In this document: positions 10,358 to 19,430 of the stretch, piece by piece
Numbering within the stretch: position 1 is the first letter of the stretch
How the letters are laid out: every line of letters starts with the position of its first letter
Source of the DNA: Bradyrhizobium sp. CB2312
GTDB lineage: Bacteria; Pseudomonadota; Alphaproteobacteria; Rhizobiales; Xanthobacteraceae
Reading direction: 5' to 3'
NCBI RefSeq assembly: GCF_029714425.1
Contig: NZ_CP121668.1
Location: 9,631,501-9,695,500 of the forward strand
Length of the DNA: 64,000 bases
Made by a program: the position numbers and the translations under genes
The notes under the pieces: generated by a model
The model's database searches: none
Seen by the model: the letters and a program-made list of their open reading frames with translations, nothing else
What the model was told of the DNA's origin: nothing

Positions 10358-11581
10358 ATGAAGAACAAGAAACTCGCCCTGCTCGCCGCGGCAACGGCCC
10401 TGACATTGCTCTCAGTTCAAGGCGCTTACGCGCAGAAGAAATACGACACCGGCGTCACCGACACCGAGATCAAGATCGGCAATGTCGAGGCCTATTCCGG
10501 TCCCGCCTCCGCCTACGGCATCATCGGCAAGACCGAGGAAGCCTATTTCAAGATGATCAACGATCAGGGCGGCATCAACGGCCGCAAGATCAACTGGATC
10601 TCCTATGACGACGGCTACTCGCCGCCGAAGACGGTGGAGCAGATCCGCAAGCTGATCGAGAGCGACGAGGTGTTCCTCGTCTTCAACGCGCTGGGCACGC
10701 CGACGCAGACCGCCGTGCAGAAATATCACAACGCCAAGAAGGTGCCGCAGCTGTTCCTGGCCACCGGCGCCAGCAAGTGGAACGATCCGAAGAACTTTCC
10801 ATGGACCATGGGCTTCCAGCCCAGCTATCGGGTCGAGGCCCAGATCTTCGCAAAGTACATTCTGAAGGAGAAGCCGGACGCGAAGGTTGCGATCTTCTAT
10901 GCCAATGACGATTTCGGCAAGGACTACCTCGCCGGCATCAAGGACGTTTTCGGTGACAAGGCATCGAAGCTGATCGTGGCCGAAGAGAGCTACGAGACGT
11001 CGGAGCCGTCGATCGATGCCCATATCGTCAAGCTCAAGGGCACCGGCGCCGATGTCTTCGTCAACATCGCCACCCCGAAATTCGCAGCTCAAGCCATCAA
11101 GAAGATCGCGGAGCTGGAATGGAAGCCGATGCACCTGATGACCGACGTCTCGGTGTCGATCGGTGCGGTGATGAAGCCGGCCGGCCTGGAGGCCTCCGAA
11201 GGCGTGCTGTCGGCCGGCTATCTGAAGGATGCGTCGGATCCGCAATGGAAGGACGACGAGGGCATGAAGAGGTTCATGGCCTTCATCGACAAGTACATGC
11301 CCGGCGCCAACATCTCGGACGCCAATCTGGTTTACGCCTACGCGGCGGCCCAGACCATGGTGCAGGTGCTGAAGCAGTCGGGCGACAACCTGACCCGCGA
11401 GAACGTGATGAAGCAGGCCGCCAGCCTGAAGGACTTCGTCCCCGACACACTGATCCCCGGCATCAAGATCAACACGTCGGCCAACGACTTCGCGCCGATC
11501 GAGCAGCTCAAGATGTGGCGATTCAAGCAGGGCCAGTGGGAGCTCTTTGGCGATATCATCAGCGCCGAAACCGGCGGCTAG
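10358..11581 (+). CDS. ABC transporter substrate-binding protein, branched-chain amino acid (LivK) type
   Basis: 407 residues from ATG 10358, preceded by AAGGAA. A typical Sec signal peptide (MKNKKLALLAAATALTLL, cleavage after AYA) shows periplasmic export. The type I periplasmic binding fold is evident: TEIKIGNVEAYSGPASAYG near the mature N-terminus, GGINGRKINWISYDDGY, and KVAIFYANDDFGKDY in the middle. No permease or ATPase genes are adjacent, so it either works with LivHMGF components elsewhere or is an orphan. It probably binds an aromatic or short acid related to the adjacent acyl-CoA synthetase (inference). Confidence 0.92.
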   Translation: MKNKKLALLAAATALTLLSVQGAYAQKKYDTGVTDTEIKIGNVEAYSGPASAYGIIGKTEEAYFKMINDQGGINGRKINWISYDDGYSPPKTVEQIRKLIESDEVFLVFNALGTPTQTAVQKYHNAKKVPQLFLATGASKWNDPKNFPWTMGFQPSYRVEAQIFAKYILKEKPDAKVAIFYANDDFGKDYLAGIKDVFGDKASKLIVAEESYETSEPSIDAHIVKLKGTGADVFVNIATPKFAAQAIKKIAELEWKPMHLMTDVSVSIGAVMKPAGLEASEGVLSAGYLKDASDPQWKDDEGMKRFMAFIDKYMPGANISDANLVYAYAAAQTMVQVLKQSGDNLTRENVMKQAASLKDFVPDTLIPGIKINTSANDFAPIEQLKMWRFKQGQWELFGDIISAETGG

Positions 11582-11626
11582 AGCATGATCCGGAAAAGTG
11601 CGAAGCGGTTTTCCGGAAAGACCTTG
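11581..11626. repeat. Palindromic repeat, family E (decayed copy)
   Basis: GAGCATGATCCGGAAAAGTGCGAAGCGGTTTTCCGGAAAGACC: CCGGAAAA / TTTTCCGG arms and the same left end as the copy at 5989, but the right end is not GATCATGCTC. Confidence 0.7.
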
Positions 11627-11640
11627 CGTAAACAACAACC

Positions 11641-11681
11641 TAAAGCGCGATGACGATTCATCCAAATCTCATCGCGCTTTA
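11641..11681. terminator. Strong hairpin between convergent genes (possible bidirectional terminator)
   Basis: Perfect 13-base arms TAAAGCGCGATGA (11641-11653) and TCATCGCGCTTTA (11669-11681) around a 15-base loop. It lies between the binding-protein gene and the convergent XRE-regulator gene. It has no long U-run, so terminator function is only likely; it may be another genome repeat. Confidence 0.55.
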
Positions 11682-11714
11682 GCCCCGCATCATTGCCGGA
11701 CCATTTCTTGCGGA

Positions 11715-12485
11715 TCATACCGACAGAAACACTGCAAACGGTTCTTCCAGCGTGCGCCGCAGATGTTTCCGGTACAGTGCATGGTTGCCGTCGTCAGGGC
11801 CGACCCGGCCGAGAGACGGGTTCGGGACATTCCGGAGCGGCACGTAAGCGATCGGCGCCGCGATCGGGGTCAGTTGCGAGCCGGGGCCGGCGCGGAGCGT
11901 CGAGATGATGCCGTACATCTCGCCGTTCACCGTCGGCCGCGACACCGTGATCACCCGATGCTGGCCGTGCTTGATGATGACGAGATAGATGAAGCCGGAC
12001 TGATGCGGCACCGCGACCTCGCCGGTATGCTCATAGGCGGCATCGGTCCGCTCGCCCTCGCGAAAGACCAGCGAGGAGATCTTCGGCTCCCAGACGATCT
12101 CGGTGCGATAGGCGAAGATCGCGTTCTTGTCGCCGAACGACGGCCGCAGCGTGATGTAGACGTCCTCGAGCCAGGTCACGGCACGATGCGCATAGGAGCC
12201 GAGGCTGTCGGGCGCGACGTCGCTTGCGGCCGGGGGCGTCACCACAACGGCGTTTTTGCGCAAGGAGACACCGAGCGCCTGCTCCAGCCGCACGGTCGTC
12301 GCCAGCGTGAACGGCCGCCGTCCGCCAAGCACCTTTTCCAGCGTCGAGAGGCTGAGCTTGGCCTGCTCGGCCAGCGCCTGCCGGGAGATCCGGCGTCTCG
12401 CCAACTCCTCGCGAATGGTCTCTGCGATCTCGCGGCTCTGCTCGTCCGAAAGCTGCCTGTCGTTGAGTTTGTCCTGCGTCTGCAT
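11715..12485 (-). CDS. XRE-family transcriptional regulator with unknown C-terminal domain
   Basis: 256 residues from ATG 12485; the open frame extends 20 codons upstream without homology. The N-terminal helix-turn-helix is clear at about residues 15-75: ELARRRISRQALAEQAKLSLSTLEKVLGGRR, then a further recognition segment. The C-terminal 150 residues (beta-rich, with EDVYITLRPSFGDK) are an unassigned probable ligand-sensing domain. It is divergent from the sortase-target gene with a gap of about 185 bases, so it may regulate that system (inference from position). Confidence 0.85.
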   Translation of the reverse strand: MQTQDKLNDRQLSDEQSREIAETIREELARRRISRQALAEQAKLSLSTLEKVLGGRRPFTLATTVRLEQALGVSLRKNAVVVTPPAASDVAPDSLGSYAHRAVTWLEDVYITLRPSFGDKNAIFAYRTEIVWEPKISSLVFREGERTDAAYEHTGEVAVPHQSGFIYLVIIKHGQHRVITVSRPTVNGEMYGIISTLRAGPGSQLTPIAAPIAYVPLRNVPNPSLGRVGPDDGNHALYRKHLRRTLEEPFAVFLSV

Positions 12486-12670
12486 CGTGGCCCTGCTCCA
12501 GGACAGCCATTCTAGCAGGGCGGACAAACCAGCACAAAACCGCACATGACCGTCCCGGCAGCGGCATGCCGGGCCGGCTGCGGCGGAACATTGCCGATCA
12601 TTCTGCTCGCGACATCAGGCCCTCCCGGCAGATGCTTTGGGCCAGCGAACATGCTTCGGGAGCAGGGCAA

Positions 12671-14935
12671 ATGGACACCTACGACACCGCCGACAGCGAC
12701 GAGCACCCCATGCTGGGCCGGCTGATCAAGCTCGGATTGTTTCTCCTCGTGCAGGGCATCGCGGTGATGCTGGTCGCCTTCGTGGCCCTGCTGGTGAGTT
12801 TTGAGCCCGGATGGTCGGCGACGACAGAGCAGGCGAGCCTGCTCCAGCCTGGCGATGCCAAATCCGGAACGCTCCTGCTGAAGGAGGATGGCGCCTATAC
12901 CGAAGCGATCCGCCTCGGCACCGATGTCGACATCACGGTGTCAGGTCCGACGCTGCGCGCCCGCGTCACCCAGATCTTCCGCAACCCGACCAAGGACTGG
13001 GTCGAGGCGACCTATGTCTATCCGCTCGCGACCGGCGGCGGCGTCGATACGCTGAAGATGGTGGTCGGCGACCGCGTCATCGTCGGCGACATCAAGGAGC
13101 GGCAGCAGGCGCGCGTGATCTACGAGCAGGCGCGCCGCGCCGGCCAGAAGGCCGCGCTCACCGAGCAGGAGCGGCCGAACATCTTCACCAACTCGGTCGC
13201 CAATATCGGCCCCGGCGAAACCGTGCTGGTGCAGATCGAATATCAGGAGCCGGTACACCAATCCGGCAACGAATATTCACTACGGCTGCCGCTGGTGGTC
13301 GCGCCGCGTTACAATCCGGCGCCGATCGTGCAGAGCGTCGACTTCCGACAGGACGGCTCCGGCTGGGGCGCGACCAGTTCGGACCCGGTGCCGGACCGCG
13401 ACCGGATTTCACCGCCGGTGCTGAATCCTGCGAACAACGCGCCGGTCAACCCGACCAGCATCACGGTGCGCCTCAAGGCCGGCTTTGCGCTCGGCGAGGT
13501 CAGGAGTCACCACCACAACGTCAAGCTTGAGAGCCCGGATACCACGACGCGTGTCGTCACGCTCGCTGATGGCGCTGTACCCGCCGACCGCGATTTCGAG
13601 CTGACCTGGAAGCCGGCCGCGGAGAAGGCGCCCTCAGTCGGCCTGTTCCGCGAACGTGTCGGCGATGCCGATTATCTGCTCGCCTTCGTCACCCCACCCA
13701 GCGCCGAGCAGGCAACGCAGAAACCGCTGCCGCGCGAAGTGGTGTTCGTGATCGACAATTCCGGTTCGATGGGCGGCACCTCCATCGTCCAGGCCAAGGC
13801 GAGCCTGCTCTACGCGCTCGGCCGCCTCCAGCCGAACGACCGCTTCAACATCATCCGTTTCGACGACACCATGGACGTGCTGTTTCCCGCCTCCGTACCG
13901 GCGGACACCGCCCATCTCAGTGAGGCCAATGCGTTCGTCAGCGCCTTGCAGGCGCGCGGCGGCACCGAGATGGTGCCGGCGATGCGCGCCGCGCTGACCG
14001 ACAAGCTCGGCGACACCAACATGGTTCGCCAGGTCGTGTTCCTGACCGACGGCGCGATCGGCAACGAGCAGCAATTGTTCGAGACCATCACGGCGATGCG
14101 CGGCCGCTCGCGCGTGTTCATGGTCGGCATCGGGTCCGCGCCCAACACCTATCTGATGACGCGCGCCGCCGAGGTCGGCCGCGGCGCCTTCACCCATATC
14201 GGCTCTGTCGAGCAGGTCGAGGAGCGGATGCGCGGCCTGTTCGCCAAGCTGGAGAATCCGGCCGTGACCGGTCTCAGCGCAAAATTCTCCCAAGCCAAGG
14301 CTGATGTCACGCCGGCGATCATTCCCGACGTCTATCGCGACGAGCCGCTGGTGCTGGCAGCAAGGCTCGACAAGCTCGCAGGCTCGATCGAGATCAAGGG
14401 CCGTGTCGGCGACCGGCCGTGGTCGGTGACGCTGCCGCTGCAGAACGCCGCCGAAGGCAAGGGCCTGTCGAAACTCTGGGCGAAGCGTAAGATCGGCGAT
14501 GCCGAAGTCGCGCGCACCCTGCGCGAGATGACGCCCGAAGATTCCGACAAGGCGATCCTGGCGCTGGCGCTCGATCACCAGATCGTCACGCGCCTGACCA
14601 GTCTCGTCGCCGTCGACAAGACGCCGAGCCGTCCCGAAGGCGAGCCGCTCAAGCTCAGCGAGTTGCCGATCAACCTGCCTGCGGGGTGGGATTTCGAGAA
14701 GGTCTTTGGCGAGCGGCCGCATCTGACGCCGACGCAGCTGCGCGAGCGCCATGCAGATGCGCGCGACCAGCCTTCGGCAAGGCGGCCGACCCCCGCAGCG
14801 CCCGATGCGATCCGTCTTCCCAAGACTGCAACTTCGGCCGAGCTGAAGATGATCGCAGGCATCATCCTGATCATGCTCGCCCTGATCCTGTTCGTGTTCA
14901 ACCGGCGTCGGCCCTTGCTCACCGACGCTGCTTGA
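12671..14935 (+). CDS. Proteobacterial sortase-target protein with VIT and VWA domains, LPKTA sorting signal
   Basis: 754 residues from ATG 12671. A membrane segment at about 18-43 serves as signal anchor. A VIT domain spans roughly 75-200 (ARVTQIFRNPTKDWVEATYVYPL). A von Willebrand A domain at about 350-520 has an intact MIDAS start DNSGSMGG (DxSxS) and FLTDGAIGN. The C-terminus is a sorting signal: LPKTA at residues 716-720, a hydrophobic stretch of about 18 residues, then NRRR. This architecture matches the marine proteobacterial sortase target family, which is paired with a dedicated sortase; the sortase is the next gene. The protein probably sits on the outer face of the inner membrane. 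Confidence 0.92.
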   Translation: MDTYDTADSDEHPMLGRLIKLGLFLLVQGIAVMLVAFVALLVSFEPGWSATTEQASLLQPGDAKSGTLLLKEDGAYTEAIRLGTDVDITVSGPTLRARVTQIFRNPTKDWVEATYVYPLATGGGVDTLKMVVGDRVIVGDIKERQQARVIYEQARRAGQKAALTEQERPNIFTNSVANIGPGETVLVQIEYQEPVHQSGNEYSLRLPLVVAPRYNPAPIVQSVDFRQDGSGWGATSSDPVPDRDRISPPVLNPANNAPVNPTSITVRLKAGFALGEVRSHHHNVKLESPDTTTRVVTLADGAVPADRDFELTWKPAAEKAPSVGLFRERVGDADYLLAFVTPPSAEQATQKPLPREVVFVIDNSGSMGGTSIVQAKASLLYALGRLQPNDRFNIIRFDDTMDVLFPASVPADTAHLSEANAFVSALQARGGTEMVPAMRAALTDKLGDTNMVRQVVFLTDGAIGNEQQLFETITAMRGRSRVFMVGIGSAPNTYLMTRAAEVGRGAFTHIGSVEQVEERMRGLFAKLENPAVTGLSAKFSQAKADVTPAIIPDVYRDEPLVLAARLDKLAGSIEIKGRVGDRPWSVTLPLQNAAEGKGLSKLWAKRKIGDAEVARTLREMTPEDSDKAILALALDHQIVTRLTSLVAVDKTPSRPEGEPLKLSELPINLPAGWDFEKVFGERPHLTPTQLRERHADARDQPSARRPTPAAPDAIRLPKTATSAELKMIAGIILIMLALILFVFNRRRPLLTDAA

Positions 14936-14961
14936 GAGAGGAGCCCCCGACTCCTCTGTTA

Positions 14962-15009
14962 GCGCGCGCGGTCGCCCGTCCCGTAATCAACGGCCGCGCG
15001 CGCCTTTTT
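14962..15009 (+). terminator. Candidate terminator between sortase target and sortase
   Basis: Arms GCGCGCGCGG (14962-14971) and CCGCGCGCGC (14994-15003) followed by CTTTTT. The 22-base loop is long, so it may be partial or an attenuator. Confidence 0.5.
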
Positions 15010-15017
15010 CTCTTGCT

Positions 15018-15095
15018 GTCATTGCGAGCGGAGCGAAGCAATCCAGAGTCTTTCCGCAGGGGCAGTCTGGATTGCTTCGCTCCGCTCGCAATGAC
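15018..15095. repeat. Interspersed palindromic repeat, family A
   Basis: GTCATTGCGAGCGGAGCGAAGCAATCCAG, then the inverted CTGGATTGCTTCGCTCCGCTCGCAATGAC. It ends 15 bases before the sortase start codon. Confidence 0.88.
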
Positions 15096-15110
15096 GATGA
15101 TGGTGGAACA

Positions 15111-15680
15111 ATGCCCCGCCTCATCTCTCCTCTCGCTCTCGCGTTGGTCGGCCTCTTCCTGTTCGGCGACGGCGCCTACATCCATGCCAAAGCCTGGCTC
15201 GCGCAGGTGCTGCTGGAGCGCGCGTTCGACAGGAGCATTGCGACCGGCGCGGTGGTCAAGCCTTGGTCATGGGCCGACACCTGGCCGGTCGCGCGGATCG
15301 AGGTGAAACGAATCGGCGCCAGCGCGGTCGTGCTGGACGGTGTGAGCGGCCAGGCGCTCGCGTTCGGACCCGGTCACATCCGCCAAACGGCTGATGCGGG
15401 CGAACGCGGTATTGCCGTATATGCCGCCCATCGCGACACACATTTCCGCTTCTTGCGGAATGTTGCCATTGGAGACGTCATCGATGTCACACGCAGGGAC
15501 GGCAAGCATTTCCGCTATCGCGCGGATTCCTTCGCCGTGGTTCGCTTCGATGAGTCTGGCATCGATCCCGCGACGCAGGATTTCGAGCTGGTGCTCGCGA
15601 CCTGCTGGCCGTTCGACGCCGTCTCGTCTGGTCCTGAACGCTACGTTCTGCACGCCACCCTGATCGGAACTGATGAATAA
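15111..15680 (+). CDS. Class GN-type sortase
   Basis: 189 residues from ATG 15111; the frame runs 13 codons upstream but that part is only the repeat. An N-terminal membrane anchor covers about residues 5-25. The sortase catalytic triad is recognisable: His107 in YAAHRDTHF, Cys165 in LATCWPF (TLxTC-like) and Arg177 in PERYVLHA. The enzyme would cleave the LPKTA signal of the preceding gene product. Family knowledge is of a one-target, one-enzyme pair in Gram-negative bacteria; the natural acceptor is not known to me. The two genes are separated by 175 bases containing a hairpin and a repeat. Confidence 0.92.
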   Translation: MPRLISPLALALVGLFLFGDGAYIHAKAWLAQVLLERAFDRSIATGAVVKPWSWADTWPVARIEVKRIGASAVVLDGVSGQALAFGPGHIRQTADAGERGIAVYAAHRDTHFRFLRNVAIGDVIDVTRRDGKHFRYRADSFAVVRFDESGIDPATQDFELVLATCWPFDAVSSGPERYVLHATLIGTDE

Positions 15681-16102
15681 TAGCGGTTCGCAATCGGGGC
15701 CTCTGGCGGCGATTGATCGCACCTCATGGAATCGCTGAGCTCGTGTCATCGGCGGGAGACCTGTAGGAATGACCGATTGATTTTTTGACGCTGCAATTTC
15801 AGGACAAGCGATAATGGACGACCAGCTCGGGTCGGCCTCGATCCGACGCAGATGCAGATCCGGCGCGCCATCGCTCCCTATCTCGCCAAGCAATTGGCCC
15901 GTCACTACGCCTACAAGCTGAACCTGCTGCGCTACTGACGTCGCAGCACGTCGCAAGACCGTTCGCACTTTCGCCAAAACTCTGGTGATGCTAGCCTTGA
16001 CGTGACGTCTCGCCATTCCGCCACGCGGGATGAAGCCGTCACGATGAGTCCCGCCAGACCTCGGCGCCCGAGTACGCGCCGCAACAAGAACAAGAGGTGA
16101 GC
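15681..16102. other. 422-base gap with a small remnant frame
   Basis: No full gene seen. A plus-strand frame open from 15789 contains ATG 15852 and ends at TGA 15938 (28 residues: MQIRRAIAPYLAKQLARHYA...). It has no ribosome site and may be the tail of a decayed gene. The remainder (15939-16090) contains nothing I recognise before the AAGAGG site of the next gene. Confidence 0.4.
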
Positions 16103-18322
16103 ATGGAAGCTCAGGTGCCTGCTGCGTCGACGTCTCCCCGCCCATGGTCTCCGCCACCCGATGCAAGCGATGTCGCCAAGGGCATCCACGCCATGCTGCA
16201 TCCGCACAACATCGTGCTGGTGGGGGCCACCGACAAGCCCGGCAATTACGCCGAGCGCATCTGGAACAATCTTGTCAAATACGGCTACGAGGGCGGGCTC
16301 TACCCGGTCAACGCCAAGCGCGAGACCATCTGGGGCGTGCCCTGCTACAAGGACTTTGCGAGCCTTCCCGAAAAGCCCGACCACGTGCTGGTGCTGGTGC
16401 CGGCGCGCTTTGCCGTGCAAGTGATCCGCGACGCGGCGGCGGCCGGCGCGCGTTCGGCCACTATCGTCACCTCGGGCTTCAGCGAGTTGCAGGATGCGGA
16501 GAGTCAGAAGCTCGCCGCCGAATTGCAGGCGGCGGTGCGCGAGACTGGCCTTGCCGTCACCGGGCCGAACTGCCTCGGCAATTTGAGCGCGGGCGAAAAG
16601 CTGTTCACCAATATCGACGATCGCATCGTCACCATGGAACAGGGCGCGGTGGCGATTGCCGGCCAATCCGGCGCCATCGTCATGGCGATCCGGCAGGCGC
16701 TGGAAGATCGCGGCGTCGGGGTCGGCTACATGGTGACGACCGGCAACGAGACCGGGCTCGAGACGCCGGACCTGATGCGCTATTTCGCCGAGGATCCGAG
16801 CATCCGCGTGATCGTCGTCTACCTCGAAGGCGTGCGCAACACCAAGGCGTTCCGCGACGCCTGCAAGGCGGCGCGTGCCGCCAGCAAGCCGGTGATCGCG
16901 CTCAAGCTCGGCTCTTCCGAAGGCGGCCGCGCGGCAGCGATGGCGCATACCGGCGCGCTCGCTGGCTCGATCGAGACCTTCGACGCCATCGCAACGCGCG
17001 AGGGCGTGATCCGGGTCGGCGGGCTCGACGAGCTGATCGAAACCACAGAATGCTTCGTCCACTCGGTCGTGCCCAAGGGCGACCGGCTCGCCGCCGTCAC
17101 CTTATCGGGCGGCAAGCGCGGCATGCTGCTTGATGCCTTCTATGCCGAGGGCCTGAACTTTGCGCCGCTGAGCCCGCACGTCGGTTCCGAACTGGCAAGG
17201 ATGCTCGGGCCGGGCTCGATCGTCGGCAACCCGCTCGACGCCGGCTTTGCCGCGGTGGTCGATCCCTCCGTCTACATGAAGTCGATCAAGCTGATGATCG
17301 ACGATCCCCATATCGACATCGTCATCATCGATGCCGAGCTGCCCAAGGCACCACACGAGCAGCGCGAGCGTAATTTGCGCATCGTCAACGAGATGGCGAG
17401 CCGGGCTTCAAAGCCTGTGATCTACATCAGCGCGATGTCGATCGGCTTCACCGAATTCACCAAGAACTTGCGCAAATCGCTGCCGCATCTCGCGGTGATG
17501 CAGGGCATGGACCGCGCGGTGACCGCGATCAAATCGCTGCTCGCCTATGCCAGCTTACGGAAGGAAGTGCCCGACATCGTCTCCAGCTCCAACCCTGCCG
17601 CACGCGCGGTGCTGGAGAAGGCGCTGAAAGCGGCGAACGGTGCCGCGCTCGACGAGGTCGCCTCGAAAAAGCTGCTGAAGGCCTATGGCATTCCGATCTC
17701 CAGGGAGGCCATCGCGCAGACCGCGGCGGAGGCCGCGAAGATCGCCAAGCAAATCGGCTTCCCGGTCGTGGCGAAGGTCGTCAGCGCCGAGATCCTACAC
17801 AAATCCGACATCGGCGGCGTGGTGCTGAACCTCAACAGCGCGGCGGAGGTCAAGAAGGCGTTCGCCGACATTACCGCGCGGGTGGCGAAGCTGAAGGGCA
17901 AGCCGAAGCTCGATGGCATTTTGATCGCGCAGCAGGTCAAGGCCGACCTGGAGCTCGTGGTCGGCGCCTCGCTCGATGCCGAGATGGGGCCTGTGGTGCT
18001 GTTCGGCACCGGCGGCATCGACATCGAGCTGATGAAGGACGTCGCACTCGCCGGCGCGCCGCTGGACGAGGCCGAGGCGCGACTCCTGATCGGCCGCACC
18101 AAGGCCGGCATCAAGATGCGCGGCTATCGCGGCAAGCCTGCCCTGCACGAGGTCTCCGCGGTGAAGGCGCTGGTCGGCCTGTCCAATCTGATCGCAGATG
18201 CCGGCGACCGGATCGCATCGATCGACATCAACCCGTTCCTGATCAATGCCAAGACGGGTGTGGCGGTCGATGCCCTGATCGTGCTGAACAATGCCGCGGC
18301 AAAACGCGCCGCGGGGCATTGA
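16103..18322 (+). CDS. ADP-forming acyl-CoA synthetase (acetate-CoA ligase family, fused alpha-beta)
   Basis: 739 residues from ATG 16103 with AGAGG 5 bases upstream. Order: CoA-binding Rossmann domain (about 25-150, NIVLVGATDKPGNYAERIWNN), ligase-CoA domains in the middle (IAIAGQSGAIVMA; MAHTGALAGS holds the likely phospho-histidine), and a C-terminal ATP-grasp domain from about 510 (LLKAYGIPI, FPVVAKVVS, HKSDIGGVVLNL). The family converts an acid, CoA and ATP to acyl-CoA, ADP and phosphate, or runs in reverse to make ATP. It is a single-gene unit; the acid specificity is unknown. Confidence 0.92.
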   Translation: MEAQVPAASTSPRPWSPPPDASDVAKGIHAMLHPHNIVLVGATDKPGNYAERIWNNLVKYGYEGGLYPVNAKRETIWGVPCYKDFASLPEKPDHVLVLVPARFAVQVIRDAAAAGARSATIVTSGFSELQDAESQKLAAELQAAVRETGLAVTGPNCLGNLSAGEKLFTNIDDRIVTMEQGAVAIAGQSGAIVMAIRQALEDRGVGVGYMVTTGNETGLETPDLMRYFAEDPSIRVIVVYLEGVRNTKAFRDACKAARAASKPVIALKLGSSEGGRAAAMAHTGALAGSIETFDAIATREGVIRVGGLDELIETTECFVHSVVPKGDRLAAVTLSGGKRGMLLDAFYAEGLNFAPLSPHVGSELARMLGPGSIVGNPLDAGFAAVVDPSVYMKSIKLMIDDPHIDIVIIDAELPKAPHEQRERNLRIVNEMASRASKPVIYISAMSIGFTEFTKNLRKSLPHLAVMQGMDRAVTAIKSLLAYASLRKEVPDIVSSSNPAARAVLEKALKAANGAALDEVASKKLLKAYGIPISREAIAQTAAEAAKIAKQIGFPVVAKVVSAEILHKSDIGGVVLNLNSAAEVKKAFADITARVAKLKGKPKLDGILIAQQVKADLELVVGASLDAEMGPVVLFGTGGIDIELMKDVALAGAPLDEAEARLLIGRTKAGIKMRGYRGKPALHEVSAVKALVGLSNLIADAGDRIASIDINPFLINAKTGVAVDALIVLNNAAAKRAAGH

Positions 18323-18410
18323 TGCCATAGGGCGGATTAGTCGTTAACCCGCCCCGCGTATCATTGCGGCCTTCTTCCAACCTCCTCGTTTTGGCCGTAA
18401 AATCTCCCGC

Positions 18411-19232
18411 ATGGCACGCGCGAGCAATCTCGTCATCGGAACCGCGACGTTGGCGGTGATCGCCGTGGTATTCGGCGGGCTGCTCGGCGTGCAGAAATGG
18501 CGCACGATCCAGAGCCGCAGCCAGCTGCGCGTGGTGTTCGAGGGCGGCTCCGCCAGCGGCCTGCGCCGCGGCGGCCCAGTGAATTTCGACGGCGTGCCCG
18601 CGGGCCAGATCCTCTCGATCAAGCTGGACAGTCCGCGCAGGATCGTGGCGCTGGTGATGCTCGACAACACCGCGCCGATCCGCAAGGACACCGTCGCCGG
18701 CATCGAGTTCCAAGGCCTCACCGGCGTTGCCGCGATCTCGCTGGTCGGAGGCGCGCCCTCCGCGCCGCCGGTGCCGCTGGACACGGACGGCATCCCCGTG
18801 CTGACCGCCGATCTCAGCGACGCCGAATCCATCGTCGAGACCCTGCACAGCGTCGACCGCACCATCGTGAGCAACGCCCCCGCGATCAAGGAGGGCCTGC
18901 GCACATTCGAGACCCACACCGCCGATCTCCGCAGCAAGGGCGGTGAGATCGATTCCGTGATGGCCAAGGTCGACAGCGCCTTTGCGGGATTCGACAAGGC
19001 CGTCACCAAGATCGAGGGCGTGGTACCCGGCTTCGTCGACGGCAAGGCCGACGAACTGTTCGAGAAGGTGCAGGGGCTGCGTGAGCTCGCCGACACCATG
19101 AGAAAGAAATCGGCTGTTTACATCGAGGACATCCGCCGCTCGCTGCTCGACGTCAGCGAGACCGCCAACAAGATGGCGGGCATCCCCGTCGCACCGCGGC
19201 CGCCGCGCAGGCCCGAGCAGCCAAAGCGGTGA
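18411..19232 (+). CDS. Orphan MlaD/MCE-domain lipid-transport protein
   Basis: 273 residues. One N-terminal membrane helix (about 7-27) is followed by an MCE domain at about 37-115: LRVVFEGGSASGLRRGGPVNFDGVPAG, then LVMLDNTAPIRKDTVAGIEFQGLTG. A helical region follows that probably forms the tunnel or coiled part. Family members bind phospholipids as part of inner-membrane Mla-type ABC systems. No MlaE permease or MlaF ATPase lies beside it, so partners must be elsewhere. The C-terminus is proline/arginine rich (APRPPRRPEQPKR). Confidence 0.88.
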   Translation: MARASNLVIGTATLAVIAVVFGGLLGVQKWRTIQSRSQLRVVFEGGSASGLRRGGPVNFDGVPAGQILSIKLDSPRRIVALVMLDNTAPIRKDTVAGIEFQGLTGVAAISLVGGAPSAPPVPLDTDGIPVLTADLSDAESIVETLHSVDRTIVSNAPAIKEGLRTFETHTADLRSKGGEIDSVMAKVDSAFAGFDKAVTKIEGVVPGFVDGKADELFEKVQGLRELADTMRKKSAVYIEDIRRSLLDVSETANKMAGIPVAPRPPRRPEQPKR

Positions 19233-19241
19233 TGCGCTCTT

Positions 19242-19402
19242 ACCCTCTCCTGGAGGGGGAGGGTCGATCGCGCGCAGCGCGAGCGGGGTGGGGTGATCTC
19301 TCAACTCGGGCAGTGCAATGGGGGATAGACTGTCACCCCACCTCGGTTCGCATTGCGCTTCGCTCCATGCGAACCGATCCTCCCCGTCCGGGGGAGGATG
19401 GC
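19242..19402. repeat. Interspersed palindromic repeat, family D (CCTCTCC...GGAGAGG)
   Basis: CCCTCTCCTGGAGGGGGAGGG, then GCGAGCGGGGTGGGGTGA, a spacer, and the inverted TCACCCCACCTCGG ending in TCCTCCCCGTCCGGGGGAGGA. It separates two convergent genes. Copies at 41443, 52289 and 61846. Confidence 0.8.
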
Positions 19403-19430
19403 AATCCCGCCGTTGCCGATCGACCTCGCC

